From: CAYZGU01 sp964478165
GTDB lineage: Bacteria > Poribacteria > WGA-4E > JAJDTR01
DNA: 64,000 nucleotides
Assembly: GCA_964478165.1 (NCBI GenBank)
Contig: CAYZGU010000039.1
Location: forward strand, 1-64,000
Reading direction: 5' to 3'
Notes under the pieces: generated by a model
What the model was told of the DNA's origin: nothing
Databases searched by the model: none
Seen by the model: only the letters and a program-made list of their open reading frames with translations
Program-made: the position numbers and the translations under genes
Shown here: positions 56,195-64,000 of the stretch, in pieces
How positions within the stretch are numbered: the first letter of the stretch is position 1
Layout: the number at the start of each line of letters is the position of its first letter

Positions 56195-57166
56195 ATGAAA
56201 TTGAATTTCAAACTGAGTGGTGCATTAATAGTTTCAACCCTGTTGCATGTAATTGTTGGTGTGGTTGGGTTTTTCTTTTGGCTTAACACCGCCTCAGTTC
56301 CTCATCAGGATTCCATTGGCGCGGTGTTAATTAAGGTCGATCGGCCGAAACTCGAGCGCAAGCTCCGTCCGAAACGTGCGCAAATTCGAAAAAGTACATT
56401 GAATGAAACAAACCAGCCCAGGCTTAAGGTTCTTACTAGCAATACCCCGGTAACAGAACGTGGTGTTTTCACGGCGGAGGAACCGGCAAAATTCAGTGCG
56501 GTAGAATTCTTGCAATTTAGCGACGGCGCTGCCTTGGATACGAATGGTATAAGATTGGACGAAAGTGCACTCCAGATTGGAAGGGTAATTGAAAACCCTA
56601 TCGTTAGAGGTTCCAAACAGGAAGTTCGACCGAAAAGCCGTTTGGTAAAATTCGTCGAAAATCAGGAAGGTCCACAGGCAATAGCCTACTGTATCGATCT
56701 GTCGTCAAGCATGCTGAGTTTGAGCCCGAGAAAACTCAAAAAGATAATCTCCATCATGCAGAACTCACTGACATTTCTTGAGGCTCACGATCGATTCAAT
56801 ATTGTGACTTTCAGCGATGAAACGGCATTTTTTCAACCCCATTTTGTGGATTCCACGGAACAAGTGATTTTGCAAGGAGCAAGCTACTTTGCCGCAGCGA
56901 GTCCCCGCAAGACTACTGGCTATATGGAAAAGGACATGCTTAAGGCGCTGGCAGAAGTTGCGAAAATGGATCCCACGATTATTGTGATTTTCAGTGATGG
57001 TATTTTGACTTCTGGCGTGCCAAATCCGAAGGAGATTCGGCGAACCGCTGCTGCAAGCCCGCGTGTCTTTGCAATGGGAATTGAGATGGCGGAAGATTTT
57101 CCTGGGGCTGTGTTGCTCGACATGTTGGCGCATTACAGCGATGGTGAATTTTGGTTGGTTGACTGA
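56195..57166 (+). CDS. Von Willebrand factor A domain protein with N-terminal membrane anchor
   Basis: 323 aa. Residues ~10-30 (LIVSTLLHVIVGVVGFFFWL) form an anchor like that of TonB-type proteins, followed by a polar basic linker (~50-75). A vWA domain occupies the C-terminal half, with an intact MIDAS opening DLSSSM (Asp168, Ser170, Ser172) and an IIVIFSDGILTSG strand carrying the distal Asp. It probably binds a protein partner in the periplasm through a metal ion. It starts 92 bp after the YCF48 lipoprotein on the same strand, so the two may be co-transcribed and cooperate; that is inference. Ribosome site is weak. Confidence 0.85.
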   Translation: MKLNFKLSGALIVSTLLHVIVGVVGFFFWLNTASVPHQDSIGAVLIKVDRPKLERKLRPKRAQIRKSTLNETNQPRLKVLTSNTPVTERGVFTAEEPAKFSAVEFLQFSDGAALDTNGIRLDESALQIGRVIENPIVRGSKQEVRPKSRLVKFVENQEGPQAIAYCIDLSSSMLSLSPRKLKKIISIMQNSLTFLEAHDRFNIVTFSDETAFFQPHFVDSTEQVILQGASYFAAASPRKTTGYMEKDMLKALAEVAKMDPTIIVIFSDGILTSGVPNPKEIRRTAAASPRVFAMGIEMAEDFPGAVLLDMLAHYSDGEFWLVD

Positions 57167-57197
57167 GAATCGGGGTAGGCATGGCCGCATTTCGCAC

Positions 57198-57227
57198 TTG
57201 ATTTAGGTATGGATTGTTTGTTATAAT
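57198..57227 (+). promoter_or_regulatory. Sigma-70 promoter candidate for the sigma-54 activator
   Basis: TTGATT at 57198-57203, an 18-bp spacer and a perfect TATAAT at 57222-57227. The leader to ATG 57568 would be ~335 nt. Confidence 0.5.
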
Positions 57228-57358
57228 CCTCGTGCGTTGTGGGTCTCCGAAAGCGGAGGCAACTTGTTTTTGTGGAGAACTGCACAATCTTGCCGAATTC
57301 TGCATTCTTATGGCCTGAAGCTGCTATGTCAATCTGTTTGCACGCCTTATTGTTGAGC

Positions 57359-57374
57359 TTGGCACCTCCTTGGT
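57359..57374 (+). promoter_or_regulatory. Sigma-54 promoter-like sequence
   Basis: TTGGCAC-CTCC-TTGGT matches the -24 element fully, but the -12 element has GT instead of the near-invariant GC. It lies upstream of a sigma-54 activator gene, so autoregulation is conceivable; the mismatch keeps this weak. Confidence 0.25.
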
Positions 57375-57567
57375 TTCTGTTTTTCGGAGCATTGATGCTT
57401 GAGTTTTGCCGTGGGTATGCTTGCTTCCAATCTTCGTACCTTTGCCAATATGAACGCGCGGAATTCCCTGGGTGAGATGGATAGATGTCGGCTAAGCTGT
57501 GTGAATTGCGATGGAATCGTATTCCTCAAGTCTCTACACATGGAGATTTTTGGGCAAGGAGGATACC

Positions 57568-59118
57568 ATGAGTGGTGCTGAATCGAGCTGCATGGCGGAG
57601 TACTTGTCGAAGGAGGAATATTTCGCGCTGTTGGAGATAAGCCGTACCGTAAATTCGTCTTTAGACGTTGGGGAAATCTTAGATCAAGCTATCCAGCAAC
57701 TTGCCAACGTGGTTGAAGCGACTGCAAGTTCGATTTGGCTTGTCAATGAGTCCTCAAAACGCATCTCCGTTGCAAGTGCGACTGGTGAAAAGAGCGAGCA
57801 AGTGAAGGCAATTCAACTTAATATCGGCGAAGGAATCGCTGGCTGGGTGGTTAAGGAAGGGAGGACATTTATCACCCAAGACGCCCGTCTTGAATCTCGA
57901 CATGCAAGAGATATTGCGGAGAAGTTGGATTTTGAGGGGATTACGATGGTTTGTGTTCCAATGCGAGCTCGAGATCGAGTTGTCGGCGCTATTCAAGCTT
58001 TGAACAAGATTGATGATCGCGCTTTCAATGAGAAGGATCTATTCTGCTTGAATGTGGTCGCTAACTTAACGGGTATTGCCCTAGAGAACGCGCGTCTCTA
58101 TCGATTGGAAGCACAAGAGAATAGTTCGTTGCGGCGTGAGCTTGGCGTAAGGCGTTTAGCTTTCCAAGATATTATTGGTGACAGCCCAGAGGTCGCGGAT
58201 ATGCTTGATCGGGCTGCCAAAGTCGCGGAAACAAACTCGACCGTTTTGATTCGTGGAGAGAGCGGTACGGGTAAGGAGTTAGTTGCTCAAGCCGTGCACA
58301 ACTCTAGTCTTCGCTCGAGCAAACCCTTTATTCCCGTTAATTGTGCTTCATTGCCTGATGCCTTGCTTGAAAGTGAAATGTTTGGGCATGAAAAAGGCGC
58401 GTTCACTGGAGCCATATCTCGCAAGGAAGGGAGATTTGAACTCGCCGATGGGGGCACACTTTTCCTTGATGAGATCGGCGACATGCCGATTGGATTACAG
58501 GCGAAGTTGTTAAGAGTGTTGCAGGATCGGGAATTTTATCGAGTGGGTGGTACACGTGCGCTTCAATCTGATGTGCGGATTATCGCGGCAACGAATCAGG
58601 AACTGGAGGAGCAGATTGAAAATAATCAATTTCGCGAAGACCTATACTATCGCTTGAATGTAATTACAATCCATCTGCCATCTCTCCGTGAGCGTATCGA
58701 AGATATTCCAATATTAGCCGACTATTTTCTTGCTAAGTATAGCATGGAAACCAAGCGGCGTAAAACGGGGTTCTCACCTCAGGCCTATGAATTGTTGAAA
58801 GGGTACAAGTGGCCGGGGAACGTAAGAGAATTGGAGAATTCGATTGAGCACGCGGTAGTGCTAGGTAGAACAGAGGAGGTTCAACCGGATGATCTGCCCA
58901 GTAGTCTGCAGCGTGTCGATGATAAAGAAGATGTTAGATCCGACACTTCAACGGCCGGGAACATTTCACTTGAAGAAGCGCAACGAGCATCCAAAAAGGC
59001 TTTTATTGAGAAAGTACTGCGGAGTACAAACGGTAATCGATCTGTTGCAGCGAGGAAGTTAGACATCCAGCGAACATATCTATCACGCTTGATAAAGGAA
59101 TTAAATATCGAAATCTAA
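57568..59118 (+). CDS. Sigma-54-dependent transcriptional activator, GAF-AAA+-Fis type
   Basis: 516 aa. A GAF sensor domain (~30-185) with SLDVGEILDQAIQQLANVVEA is followed by the sigma-54 activator AAA+ domain: Walker A GESGTGKE (~231-238), the GAFTGA loop that contacts sigma-54 (~278-283), Walker B GGTLFLDEIGD and the arginine-finger region FREDLYYRLNV. A Fis-type helix-turn-helix ends the protein (VAARKLDIQRTYLSRLIKEL). There is no receiver domain, so it is FhlA/NorR-like and probably senses a small molecule through GAF. AAGGAGG lies 5-7 nt before ATG 57568. Target genes are unknown. Confidence 0.93.
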   Translation: MSGAESSCMAEYLSKEEYFALLEISRTVNSSLDVGEILDQAIQQLANVVEATASSIWLVNESSKRISVASATGEKSEQVKAIQLNIGEGIAGWVVKEGRTFITQDARLESRHARDIAEKLDFEGITMVCVPMRARDRVVGAIQALNKIDDRAFNEKDLFCLNVVANLTGIALENARLYRLEAQENSSLRRELGVRRLAFQDIIGDSPEVADMLDRAAKVAETNSTVLIRGESGTGKELVAQAVHNSSLRSSKPFIPVNCASLPDALLESEMFGHEKGAFTGAISRKEGRFELADGGTLFLDEIGDMPIGLQAKLLRVLQDREFYRVGGTRALQSDVRIIAATNQELEEQIENNQFREDLYYRLNVITIHLPSLRERIEDIPILADYFLAKYSMETKRRKTGFSPQAYELLKGYKWPGNVRELENSIEHAVVLGRTEEVQPDDLPSSLQRVDDKEDVRSDTSTAGNISLEEAQRASKKAFIEKVLRSTNGNRSVAARKLDIQRTYLSRLIKELNIEI

Positions 59119-59150
59119 TCGAGTTTCTATGAATTTTCGGAAATCAGATG

Positions 59151-59672
59151 TTATTTTGTTGAGAGATTTCGCTTGAAGTTTTCTAGGCCACGCCGAGTCG
59201 TCTGGTCGAGGCCGTCTCTCAACTGCGGGTCACTATCTGGAACCCCGTTTTGGTATTGGATGCCTGAGGTTCCAGGAGTTCGAGCGTATGTGTCGCTGAA
59301 CTCAAACGTTGTTCGCACTGATGCTCCTAATTCCTGAACCATTTCGCTCAGCAGTTGATCGGACGTGACGACTTCAACGTGTTCGTCGCCTCTGTATGCC
59401 TCAATCCACTCAGAAATATAGTCATCTGCTGTCTGGTCCCGCTTCGTATATACAACTTCGACGCCTTCCTGATTTTGCGATGTTGGTCGGTGCAGGTTGC
59501 GTTTTCCTGCGTCAAACACGACAATTACTCGATGGCCTTGATAGTCAGCGAAGTTTCCAATCATGCGTATGAGCTGGCCTCGGGCTAGATCGAACTGAGT
59601 ATTAAGCTGTCGATCGAACTGGGGCCAGTGTTTTAAGACATTATAACCATCTACTAACACAATCCATGCCAT
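59151..59672 (-). CDS. NYN-domain ribonuclease (YacP/Rae1-like)
   Basis: 173 aa PIN-like NYN-domain protein. Acidic metal-binding positions are visible in LVDGYNVLK, VIVVFDAGK, DQTADDYISEW and EVVTSDQ, the pattern of YacP. Bacillus YacP (Rae1) cuts mRNA inside the ribosome; whether this protein does so is inferred. ATG 59672 is chosen because GAGAGG lies 6-7 nt upstream; the in-frame TTG 59687 is part of that site. It is convergent with the sigma-54 activator. Confidence 0.85.
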   Translation of the reverse strand: MAWIVLVDGYNVLKHWPQFDRQLNTQFDLARGQLIRMIGNFADYQGHRVIVVFDAGKRNLHRPTSQNQEGVEVVYTKRDQTADDYISEWIEAYRGDEHVEVVTSDQLLSEMVQELGASVRTTFEFSDTYARTPGTSGIQYQNGVPDSDPQLRDGLDQTTRRGLENFKRNLSTK

Positions 59673-60148
59673 ATTGATACCTCTCAATGCAAATGCTTCA
59701 GGGAGACTCTAATTCAAAATGTCCGAAATGTCTGCGTAAACTGTGTTTCTCGGTAAGAAACAACCAGTGGCATTGTACAAGGTTGGGTCTTAGGACAGTA
59801 AAACAGCTTCTGTATTGAGGCGACGACTATTCGAATCGAAATCGGACTTATCTTATTTTTATTTAGGAGTTTCCAGACGGTCGTTTATGTGAGTCAAGCG
59901 ACTATCGTCTTTGTCCTATGCCCCGTTCCGTCGTTTGCGCAGCATAGCCTCATGACAACAAAGGACCACTTGACTGCTGCCGGATTACGCGTAATACTAT
60001 GGCCTAAGACATCATTGGCATTAAACCCACAGTGTTCAATTGTAGAGGTGGGTTGAGTGTTATTGTCCAAGCGCCTCGATGGGTTTCCACGAGCTAGCGT
60101 TACTTTCCCTGGCTAGTCCGTGTACATTCTACAATATAAGGAGAAATT
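59673..60148. other. Intergenic stretch between the NYN gene and peroxiredoxin
   Basis: About 475 bp between divergent genes. No ORF, RNA gene or clear promoter pair was identified. Confidence 0.45.
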
Positions 60149-60808
60149 ATGCCACTACGAATCAATGACGGTGCCCCGGATTTTACAGCCAATTCAACTC
60201 ACGGCGTCATCAATTTTCATGAGTGGATTGGTGATGGTTGGGTGGTTCTGTTTTCGCATCCAAAGGACTTTACGCCAGTTTGTACCACTGAGTTGGGATA
60301 TATGGCGGGTCTTGCGTCTGAATTTGGTAAACGTAACTGCAAGATTATCGGACTCAGCGTGGATCCAGTTGATGACCACTTAGGTTGGTCAAAGGACATT
60401 GAGGAGACATCTGGTCATGCCGTCACCTATCCAATGATTGGTGACACGAACTTAGTTGTTGCAAAGGCATACAACATGCTGCCCGCTGAAGAGCCGGGAA
60501 CGTCAGATGGACGTACGGCTATTGATAATGAGACAGTACGTTCTGTATTCATTATCGGACCAGATAAGAAAATCAAGCTTATGCTGACCTACCCAATGAC
60601 AACCGGGCGCAACTTCGATGAAATTCTCCGCGTGCTCGACTCCATGCAGTTAACCGCTAGGCGGAAAGTTGCGACTCCAGCTAACTGGAAATCGGGTGAT
60701 GATGTGATTATTGTGCCATCGGTGTCGGATGAAGAAGCGAAAAAGGCGTATCCTGACGGTTGGAAAACCATTAAACCCTATCTACGTGTGGTTGGTCAAC
60801 CTGACTAA
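60149..60808 (+). CDS. 1-Cys peroxiredoxin (PRDX6-type)
   Basis: 219 aa peroxidase that reduces hydrogen peroxide and organic peroxides. The catalytic motif is HPKDFTPVCTTELG with peroxidatic Cys45 and the conserved Thr and Pro; Arg in the TVRSVFIIGPD strand completes the site. The C-terminal arm with KVATPANWKSGDDVIIVPSV is typical of the PRDX6 subfamily. No resolving cysteine is visible, consistent with a 1-Cys mechanism. AAGGAG lies 6 nt before ATG 60149. Confidence 0.95.
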   Translation: MPLRINDGAPDFTANSTHGVINFHEWIGDGWVVLFSHPKDFTPVCTTELGYMAGLASEFGKRNCKIIGLSVDPVDDHLGWSKDIEETSGHAVTYPMIGDTNLVVAKAYNMLPAEEPGTSDGRTAIDNETVRSVFIIGPDKKIKLMLTYPMTTGRNFDEILRVLDSMQLTARRKVATPANWKSGDDVIIVPSVSDEEAKKAYPDGWKTIKPYLRVVGQPD

Positions 60809-60844
60809 AACATGTGCCCTGGAAATTGATTGCGACTGCGCATC

Positions 60845-60892
60845 AAATTGCGTCCTTACCCTTAATTACCATTAAGCATAAGGACGCAATTT
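60845..60892 (+). repeat. Long hairpin downstream of peroxiredoxin
   Basis: AAATTGCGTCCTTA (60845-60858) pairs perfectly over 14 bp with TAAGGACGCAATTT (60879-60892). An inner 6-bp stem CTTAAT/ATTAAG closes on TACC. It sits 36 bp after the peroxiredoxin stop. G-rich rather than T-rich sequence follows, so it may be a 3' stabiliser or non-classical terminator. Confidence 0.7.
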
Positions 60893-61020
60893 GGGGGCCT
60901 ACTCAAGAATCTACTATGTCTTGCTGTCTCCGTTCCAGTGGCTGTTGATGGAGTTTTGTTAATCTTGTACGTTGTACTGCAGGCCTGAATATTCCAGACT
61001 GGGGGGTAGCTGAAAAAAAC

Positions 61021-61869
61021 ATGCACTATCTGACGCGCCAGGCCACATTTGAAGCCTCACACTTCTACTGTATTCCAGGTGTAAGTCATGAAGAAAACTA
61101 TCGAATCTTTGGTTCAAGCGCGAATCCAAACGGGCATGGACACAACTATGTAGTTGAAGTGACTATTAGGGGAACTGTCTCCGAAGAACATGGAATGGTT
61201 ATTAATATTGCGGAGCTTGATAGACTTCTCAAAGATCAAGTGCTTGTGTGCTATGATCACAAAAATTTAAATCGTCAACATCTCATATTTTCGAAAAATC
61301 CCCATCTTCAGCCGACGAGCGAGAACATTGCAATCCAGATATGGTCCGCACTTACGCCTGTTCTTAAACTAGCGCAACTATATCGTATTCGACTACGTCA
61401 GGACTCATCTCTGTTTGCTGATTACTATGGAGAAGAACAGATGGTTTACCTTACGAAAGCCTACGAATTCAGTGCTTCGCATTGCTTGCACAGTCAACAT
61501 CTCAGTGACAAGGAGAACCTGCAGATTTTTGGCAAATGCAACAATCCACATGGCCATGGTCATAATTACGTGCTTGAGGTGACAATAAAGGGAGACGTCC
61601 TGCCTAAAACAGGCATGATTGCCAATCTTGATCTCCTTGATGAAATCGTACAAGAACAGGTTTATGCGAGATTTGACCACAAGCATCTCAACCTTGACAC
61701 GCCGGAATTCGGAGATCTCAATCCAACGTCCGAGAATTTTGTAACAGTGATTTGGAATGTTTTAGAACCGACTTTGGGATCTGTGACTCTACATCGCCTT
61801 CGGTTGAAAGAAACACCTAAGAACTACTTTGACTATTACGGTGAATCATCAGAGGTTGACATCTTATGA
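61021..61869 (+). CDS. Tandem fused 6-pyruvoyl-tetrahydropterin synthase (two PTPS domains)
   Basis: 282 aa made of two PTPS domains of ~140 aa. Both keep the zinc histidines (H14, H39, H41; and FSASH, then H179/H181 in the GHGH of domain 2), the DH pair (CYDHKNLN; RFDHKHLN) and PTSEN. Domain 2 has the catalytic Cys173 in FGKCNNPHGHGHNY. Domain 1 has FGSSANPNGHGHNY, with Ser33 in its place, so only the second domain should be fully active. PTPS converts dihydroneopterin triphosphate to 6-pyruvoyl-tetrahydropterin (biopterin route) or carboxy-tetrahydropterin (queuosine route). Its stop overlaps folE by 4 nt, giving direct coupling to the enzyme that makes its substrate. Confidence 0.9.
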   Translation: MHYLTRQATFEASHFYCIPGVSHEENYRIFGSSANPNGHGHNYVVEVTIRGTVSEEHGMVINIAELDRLLKDQVLVCYDHKNLNRQHLIFSKNPHLQPTSENIAIQIWSALTPVLKLAQLYRIRLRQDSSLFADYYGEEQMVYLTKAYEFSASHCLHSQHLSDKENLQIFGKCNNPHGHGHNYVLEVTIKGDVLPKTGMIANLDLLDEIVQEQVYARFDHKHLNLDTPEFGDLNPTSENFVTVIWNVLEPTLGSVTLHRLRLKETPKNYFDYYGESSEVDIL

Positions 61870-62561
61870 ATGATGCGAAGGAGACTGTGCTTCTCGAGCG
61901 GATAGAAGCCCTGGAAGCTGAGATTGCTACATCTAAAATACGTGAACAACAATTAGATGAGAAACTGGAATCTACAACGTCGATTGAAGAACAATCCACA
62001 ATGGTAGATTTGCATTTGGAGGATATTTTTGCCCAGGTGTTGCTGCGAATTGGTGAAGATTCCTCGAGGAGCGGGTTAATAAAGACCCCGCATCGTGCGT
62101 CTAGAGCGCTCTCCTTTTTAACTCAGGGCTATCATCAAAATGTTGAGGGGATTTTGAACAATGCCATCTTTGAAGAAGAATATGACGACATGGTAATTGT
62201 TAAAGACATTGAATTTTACAGTTTGTGTGAACATCACATACTTCCGTTTTTTGGAAAATGCCACGTGGGCTATATTCCGCAAAAGAAGATTGTCGGTCTG
62301 AGCAAGATACCTCGTATTGTGGACATGTTTTCCCGCCGGTTGCAAGTGCAAGAGAGATTAACATTCCAGATCGCTCAAGCATTGGAGAGCTCACTCAAAC
62401 CACTCGGTGTTGCGGTTGTGATGGAAGCACAGCACATGTGCATGATGATTCGCGGTGTCGAAAAACAGCACTCACAAACAATGACAAATGTGATGCTAGG
62501 GGCGTTTAGGAATGAAGATTCAACGCGATCAGAGTTTATGAAGTGCTTTCAGATCTCATGA
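61866..62561 (+). CDS. folE: GTP cyclohydrolase I with N-terminal coiled coil
   Basis: 231 aa. It converts GTP to 7,8-dihydroneopterin triphosphate, the common precursor of folate, biopterin and 7-deazaguanines. The core (~45-225) has the zinc ligands C121 and H124 in SLCEHHILPFFGKCHVGYIP and C192 in AQHMCMMIRG, plus IVGLSKIPRIVD and RLQVQERLT. The first ~45 residues are a predicted coiled coil (LLERIEALEAEIA) not usual in FolE. ATG 61866 overlaps the tandem-PTPS stop. The pair forms one unit with the SDR gene 149 bp downstream possibly included. Confidence 0.95.
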   Translation: MNDAKETVLLERIEALEAEIATSKIREQQLDEKLESTTSIEEQSTMVDLHLEDIFAQVLLRIGEDSSRSGLIKTPHRASRALSFLTQGYHQNVEGILNNAIFEEEYDDMVIVKDIEFYSLCEHHILPFFGKCHVGYIPQKKIVGLSKIPRIVDMFSRRLQVQERLTFQIAQALESSLKPLGVAVVMEAQHMCMMIRGVEKQHSQTMTNVMLGAFRNEDSTRSEFMKCFQIS

Positions 62562-62710
62562 CGGTTAGGACACTCATGAGGCAGGCCTTCGAAGGAACAT
62601 CAGAAGCTTTTTAAATGATAATGGTCTTTTTATACGGGACGTTCAGGTTGTCGAAAAACTCTGTTTCGCTGTTTTAACGATGGTAGTTTTCTTATTTTAA
62701 CGGAGCTGTT

Positions 62711-63436
62711 GTGAACGAACACATGTTGAAGGATAAGGTTGTATTAATTACGGGAGCGTCACGCGGAATTGGTGCAGAAACAGCTTTGGCGTTTGGGCGC
62801 GCTGGCGCAAAAGTGGTATTGGCTGCGCGGAAGGAACACGAAGTGGAAGCTGCAGCGGAGCGTGTGCGTGACAACGGAGGTGAGGCGCTCGCCTTGGTAG
62901 CTGATGTGACTAAAGCCGATCAAGTTGAAAATCTGATCCAGTTAGCACTCCGCAGTTACGAAAACATTGACATTTTAGTGAACAATGCTGGAGCTGCTGG
63001 TTTCGGTCGCGTGGTTGATTTTGATCCATTGCTTTGGAACACTGTCATTGAATCAAATCTCACAAGTATCTATCTTTGTTCGAGATATGTTCTAGGACCA
63101 ATGCTTGCCCGAAAATCGGGGCAGATTATCAATGTGTTGTCGGTTGCGGCCACTACAACCTTCAGAAATTCAGGGGCTTATTGTGCCGCGAAATCGGGTG
63201 CCTTAGCGCTTACGAAGGTCTTATCAGAGGAAGTCCGGCAAGAAAACATTCGAGTTACGGCCGTTTTACCGGGTTCCACACATACTGGATTTTGGGACGG
63301 AATGGAAACGCATCCAGACTTCGATCTGATGTTAAAGCCTGCGCATGTCGCATCGACAATCCTCTCTGTTGCTATACAGCCACTTGGAATGGTAATTGAT
63401 GAGGTTACTGTTACACCGCCTCTCGGAATCTTGTAA
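62711..63436 (+). CDS. Short-chain dehydrogenase/reductase (possible sepiapterin reductase role)
   Basis: 241 aa classical SDR. NAD(P)-binding TGASRGIG (~14-21), NNAG (~91-94), a catalytic Ser in LSVAA, and YCAAK (Tyr and Lys catalytic pair) are intact. The C-terminus VIDEVTVTPPLGIL is common in FabG-like SDRs of unknown substrate. GTG 62711 has GGAG 5 nt upstream; ATG 62723 is the alternative. The gene lies 149 bp after folE, which follows a PTPS. FolE, PTPS and a sepiapterin-reductase-type SDR are the three enzymes of tetrahydrobiopterin synthesis, so that role is attractive but unproven. Confidence 0.88.
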   Translation: MNEHMLKDKVVLITGASRGIGAETALAFGRAGAKVVLAARKEHEVEAAAERVRDNGGEALALVADVTKADQVENLIQLALRSYENIDILVNNAGAAGFGRVVDFDPLLWNTVIESNLTSIYLCSRYVLGPMLARKSGQIINVLSVAATTTFRNSGAYCAAKSGALALTKVLSEEVRQENIRVTAVLPGSTHTGFWDGMETHPDFDLMLKPAHVASTILSVAIQPLGMVIDEVTVTPPLGIL

Positions 63437-63481
63437 GATCCGCCGGTAGTTAGTTGGTAAGGCCAACGCCCATTCCAGGAC

Positions 63482-64000
63482 TTACGCTGTTGTTTCCGAT
63501 TTGATGAACTTAGATTGCGTGCTCCGGATTCGTACTTTCCGAATCCGCCGTGCGTCGGCGTCCGCTATGGTGATAATTAGGCTCTCTGTATTGACTTTAT
63601 CCCCTGATTTTGGAATTGTACCGGTGTGGTTCAGAATGTAGCCTGCTACTGTTTTGTAGTCGCCTGATGGGATGGCGACATCATACTGTTCCGACAGAAC
63701 GTTTACTTCTGTTCTTCCGTCACATTCTAGAAGACGTGGACTAATCAGCCGCAGCGATTCTGGTTCGTCCCGTTCATCTGAAAACTCCCCGATGATTTCC
63801 TCTACCAAATCCTCCACAGTGGTTAATCCCACTATTCCGCCATATTCATCTACGACGAACACCATAGTGTGATGACTTTGTTGTATTTCTTTGAGGAGTA
63901 CGTTCGTGTTTTTCGATGCGGGAACGTATTGTAGGTTTTTGCGAATAAACGGTTCAAGAGCCTCCGACTCACCATTGGAATAGATGACATCAAGCAGATT
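63482..64000 (-). CDS. CorC/HlyC-type CBS-domain protein, C-terminal part (runs off the window)
   Basis: The reading frame is open to the window edge (135 bases beyond the first internal ATG), so this is the 3' part of a longer gene. Visible are the second CBS domain with SHHTMVFVVDEYGGIVGLTT and VEDLVEEIIGEFSDE, typical of hemolysin-C/CorC-like proteins, then a transporter-associated CorC_HlyC domain with SGDYKTVAGYILNHTGTIP and KVRI near the end. Family members bind Mg2+ or adenosine nucleotides and are linked to Mg2+/Co2+ efflux. The N-terminal part, possibly with DUF21 membrane segments, lies beyond the window. Convergent with the SDR gene, 45 bp apart. Confidence 0.9.
   Translation of the reverse strand, partial: NLLDVIYSNGESEALEPFIRKNLQYVPASKNTNVLLKEIQQSHHTMVFVVDEYGGIVGLTTVEDLVEEIIGEFSDERDEPESLRLISPRLLECDGRTEVNVLSEQYDVAIPSGDYKTVAGYILNHTGTIPKSGDKVNTESLIITIADADARRIRKVRIRSTQSKFIKSETTA

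Larger units (their letters stand above)
57167..57567 (+). other. Leader region of the sigma-54 activator
   Basis: About 400 bp with no gene. It contains a sigma-70 promoter candidate and a sigma-54-promoter-like sequence, both listed. Confidence 0.5.

Noticed and set aside
60128..60140. TACAAT just before the peroxiredoxin gene
   Set aside because: A start from it would fall inside the ribosome-binding site, leaving no usable leader.

Overview
The window reads as part of a Gram-negative bacterial chromosome of moderate GC content. A Kdo transferase, a TonB-dependent receptor, a TolC-type outer membrane factor, outer-membrane beta-barrels and several lipoproteins all imply an outer membrane. 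Roughly three quarters of the sequence is coding; many 0.5-2 kb gaps hold no recognisable gene, and one dehydrogenase is a frameshifted pseudogene. No rRNA, tRNA, CRISPR array, prophage, integrase or transposase was seen. The gene mix (Ldh-family oxidoreductase, very long TPR and YCF48 repeat proteins, beta-RFAP synthase, CUAEP-tail radical SAM protein) suggests an uncultured lineage such as Poribacteria or a relative, but this placement is an inference. Bases 1-120 are a C/T-rich low-complexity run that looks like a contig-end artefact.

Layout. 0-9 kb: a polyamine-type binding lipoprotein, a Trm11-like methyltransferase, then an ECF sigma factor, anti-sigma factor and giant TPR protein behind a perfect consensus sigma-70 promoter. 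9.5-12 kb: a minus-strand pair of a PTPS/QueD-like enzyme and a protein that joins a complete tRNA-guanine transglycosylase active site to an archaeosine-synthase (ArcS) motif. 13-18 kb: mobA-moeA, an IscU-like and IscA pair behind another perfect promoter, and a B12-binding radical SAM protein whose apparent TGA stop is very probably selenocysteine. 18-31 kb: an Ldh-family oxidoreductase and an iron block (TonB receptor, bacterioferritin, heme-oxygenase-like monooxygenase, three-gene iron ABC importer), then an EamA transporter. 31-43.5 kb: a decayed dehydrogenase, a lone ABC ATPase with an altered Walker B, an outer-membrane lipoprotein/barrel pair, a LysM protein, slipin, FolB, Kdo transferase and thioredoxin. 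44-49.7 kb: TolC, membrane fusion protein, MacB-like ATPase, then beta-RFAP synthase. 50-59 kb: a DnaJ-TPR protein, a 28-repeat YCF48 propeller lipoprotein, a von Willebrand A protein and a sigma-54 activator. 59-64 kb: a NYN RNase, 1-Cys peroxiredoxin, a fused double PTPS with FolE and an SDR (a biopterin-like set), and the C-terminus of a CorC/HlyC-type CBS protein.

Two themes recur. The first is pterin, deazaguanine and molybdopterin chemistry: FolE, three PTPS domains, FolB, beta-RFAP synthase, MobA, MoeA and the TGT-ArcS protein. The second is iron handling. The most notable items are the selenocysteine-containing radical SAM protein with a hairpin that fits the bacterial SECIS rules, and the bacterial TGT-ArcS fusion.
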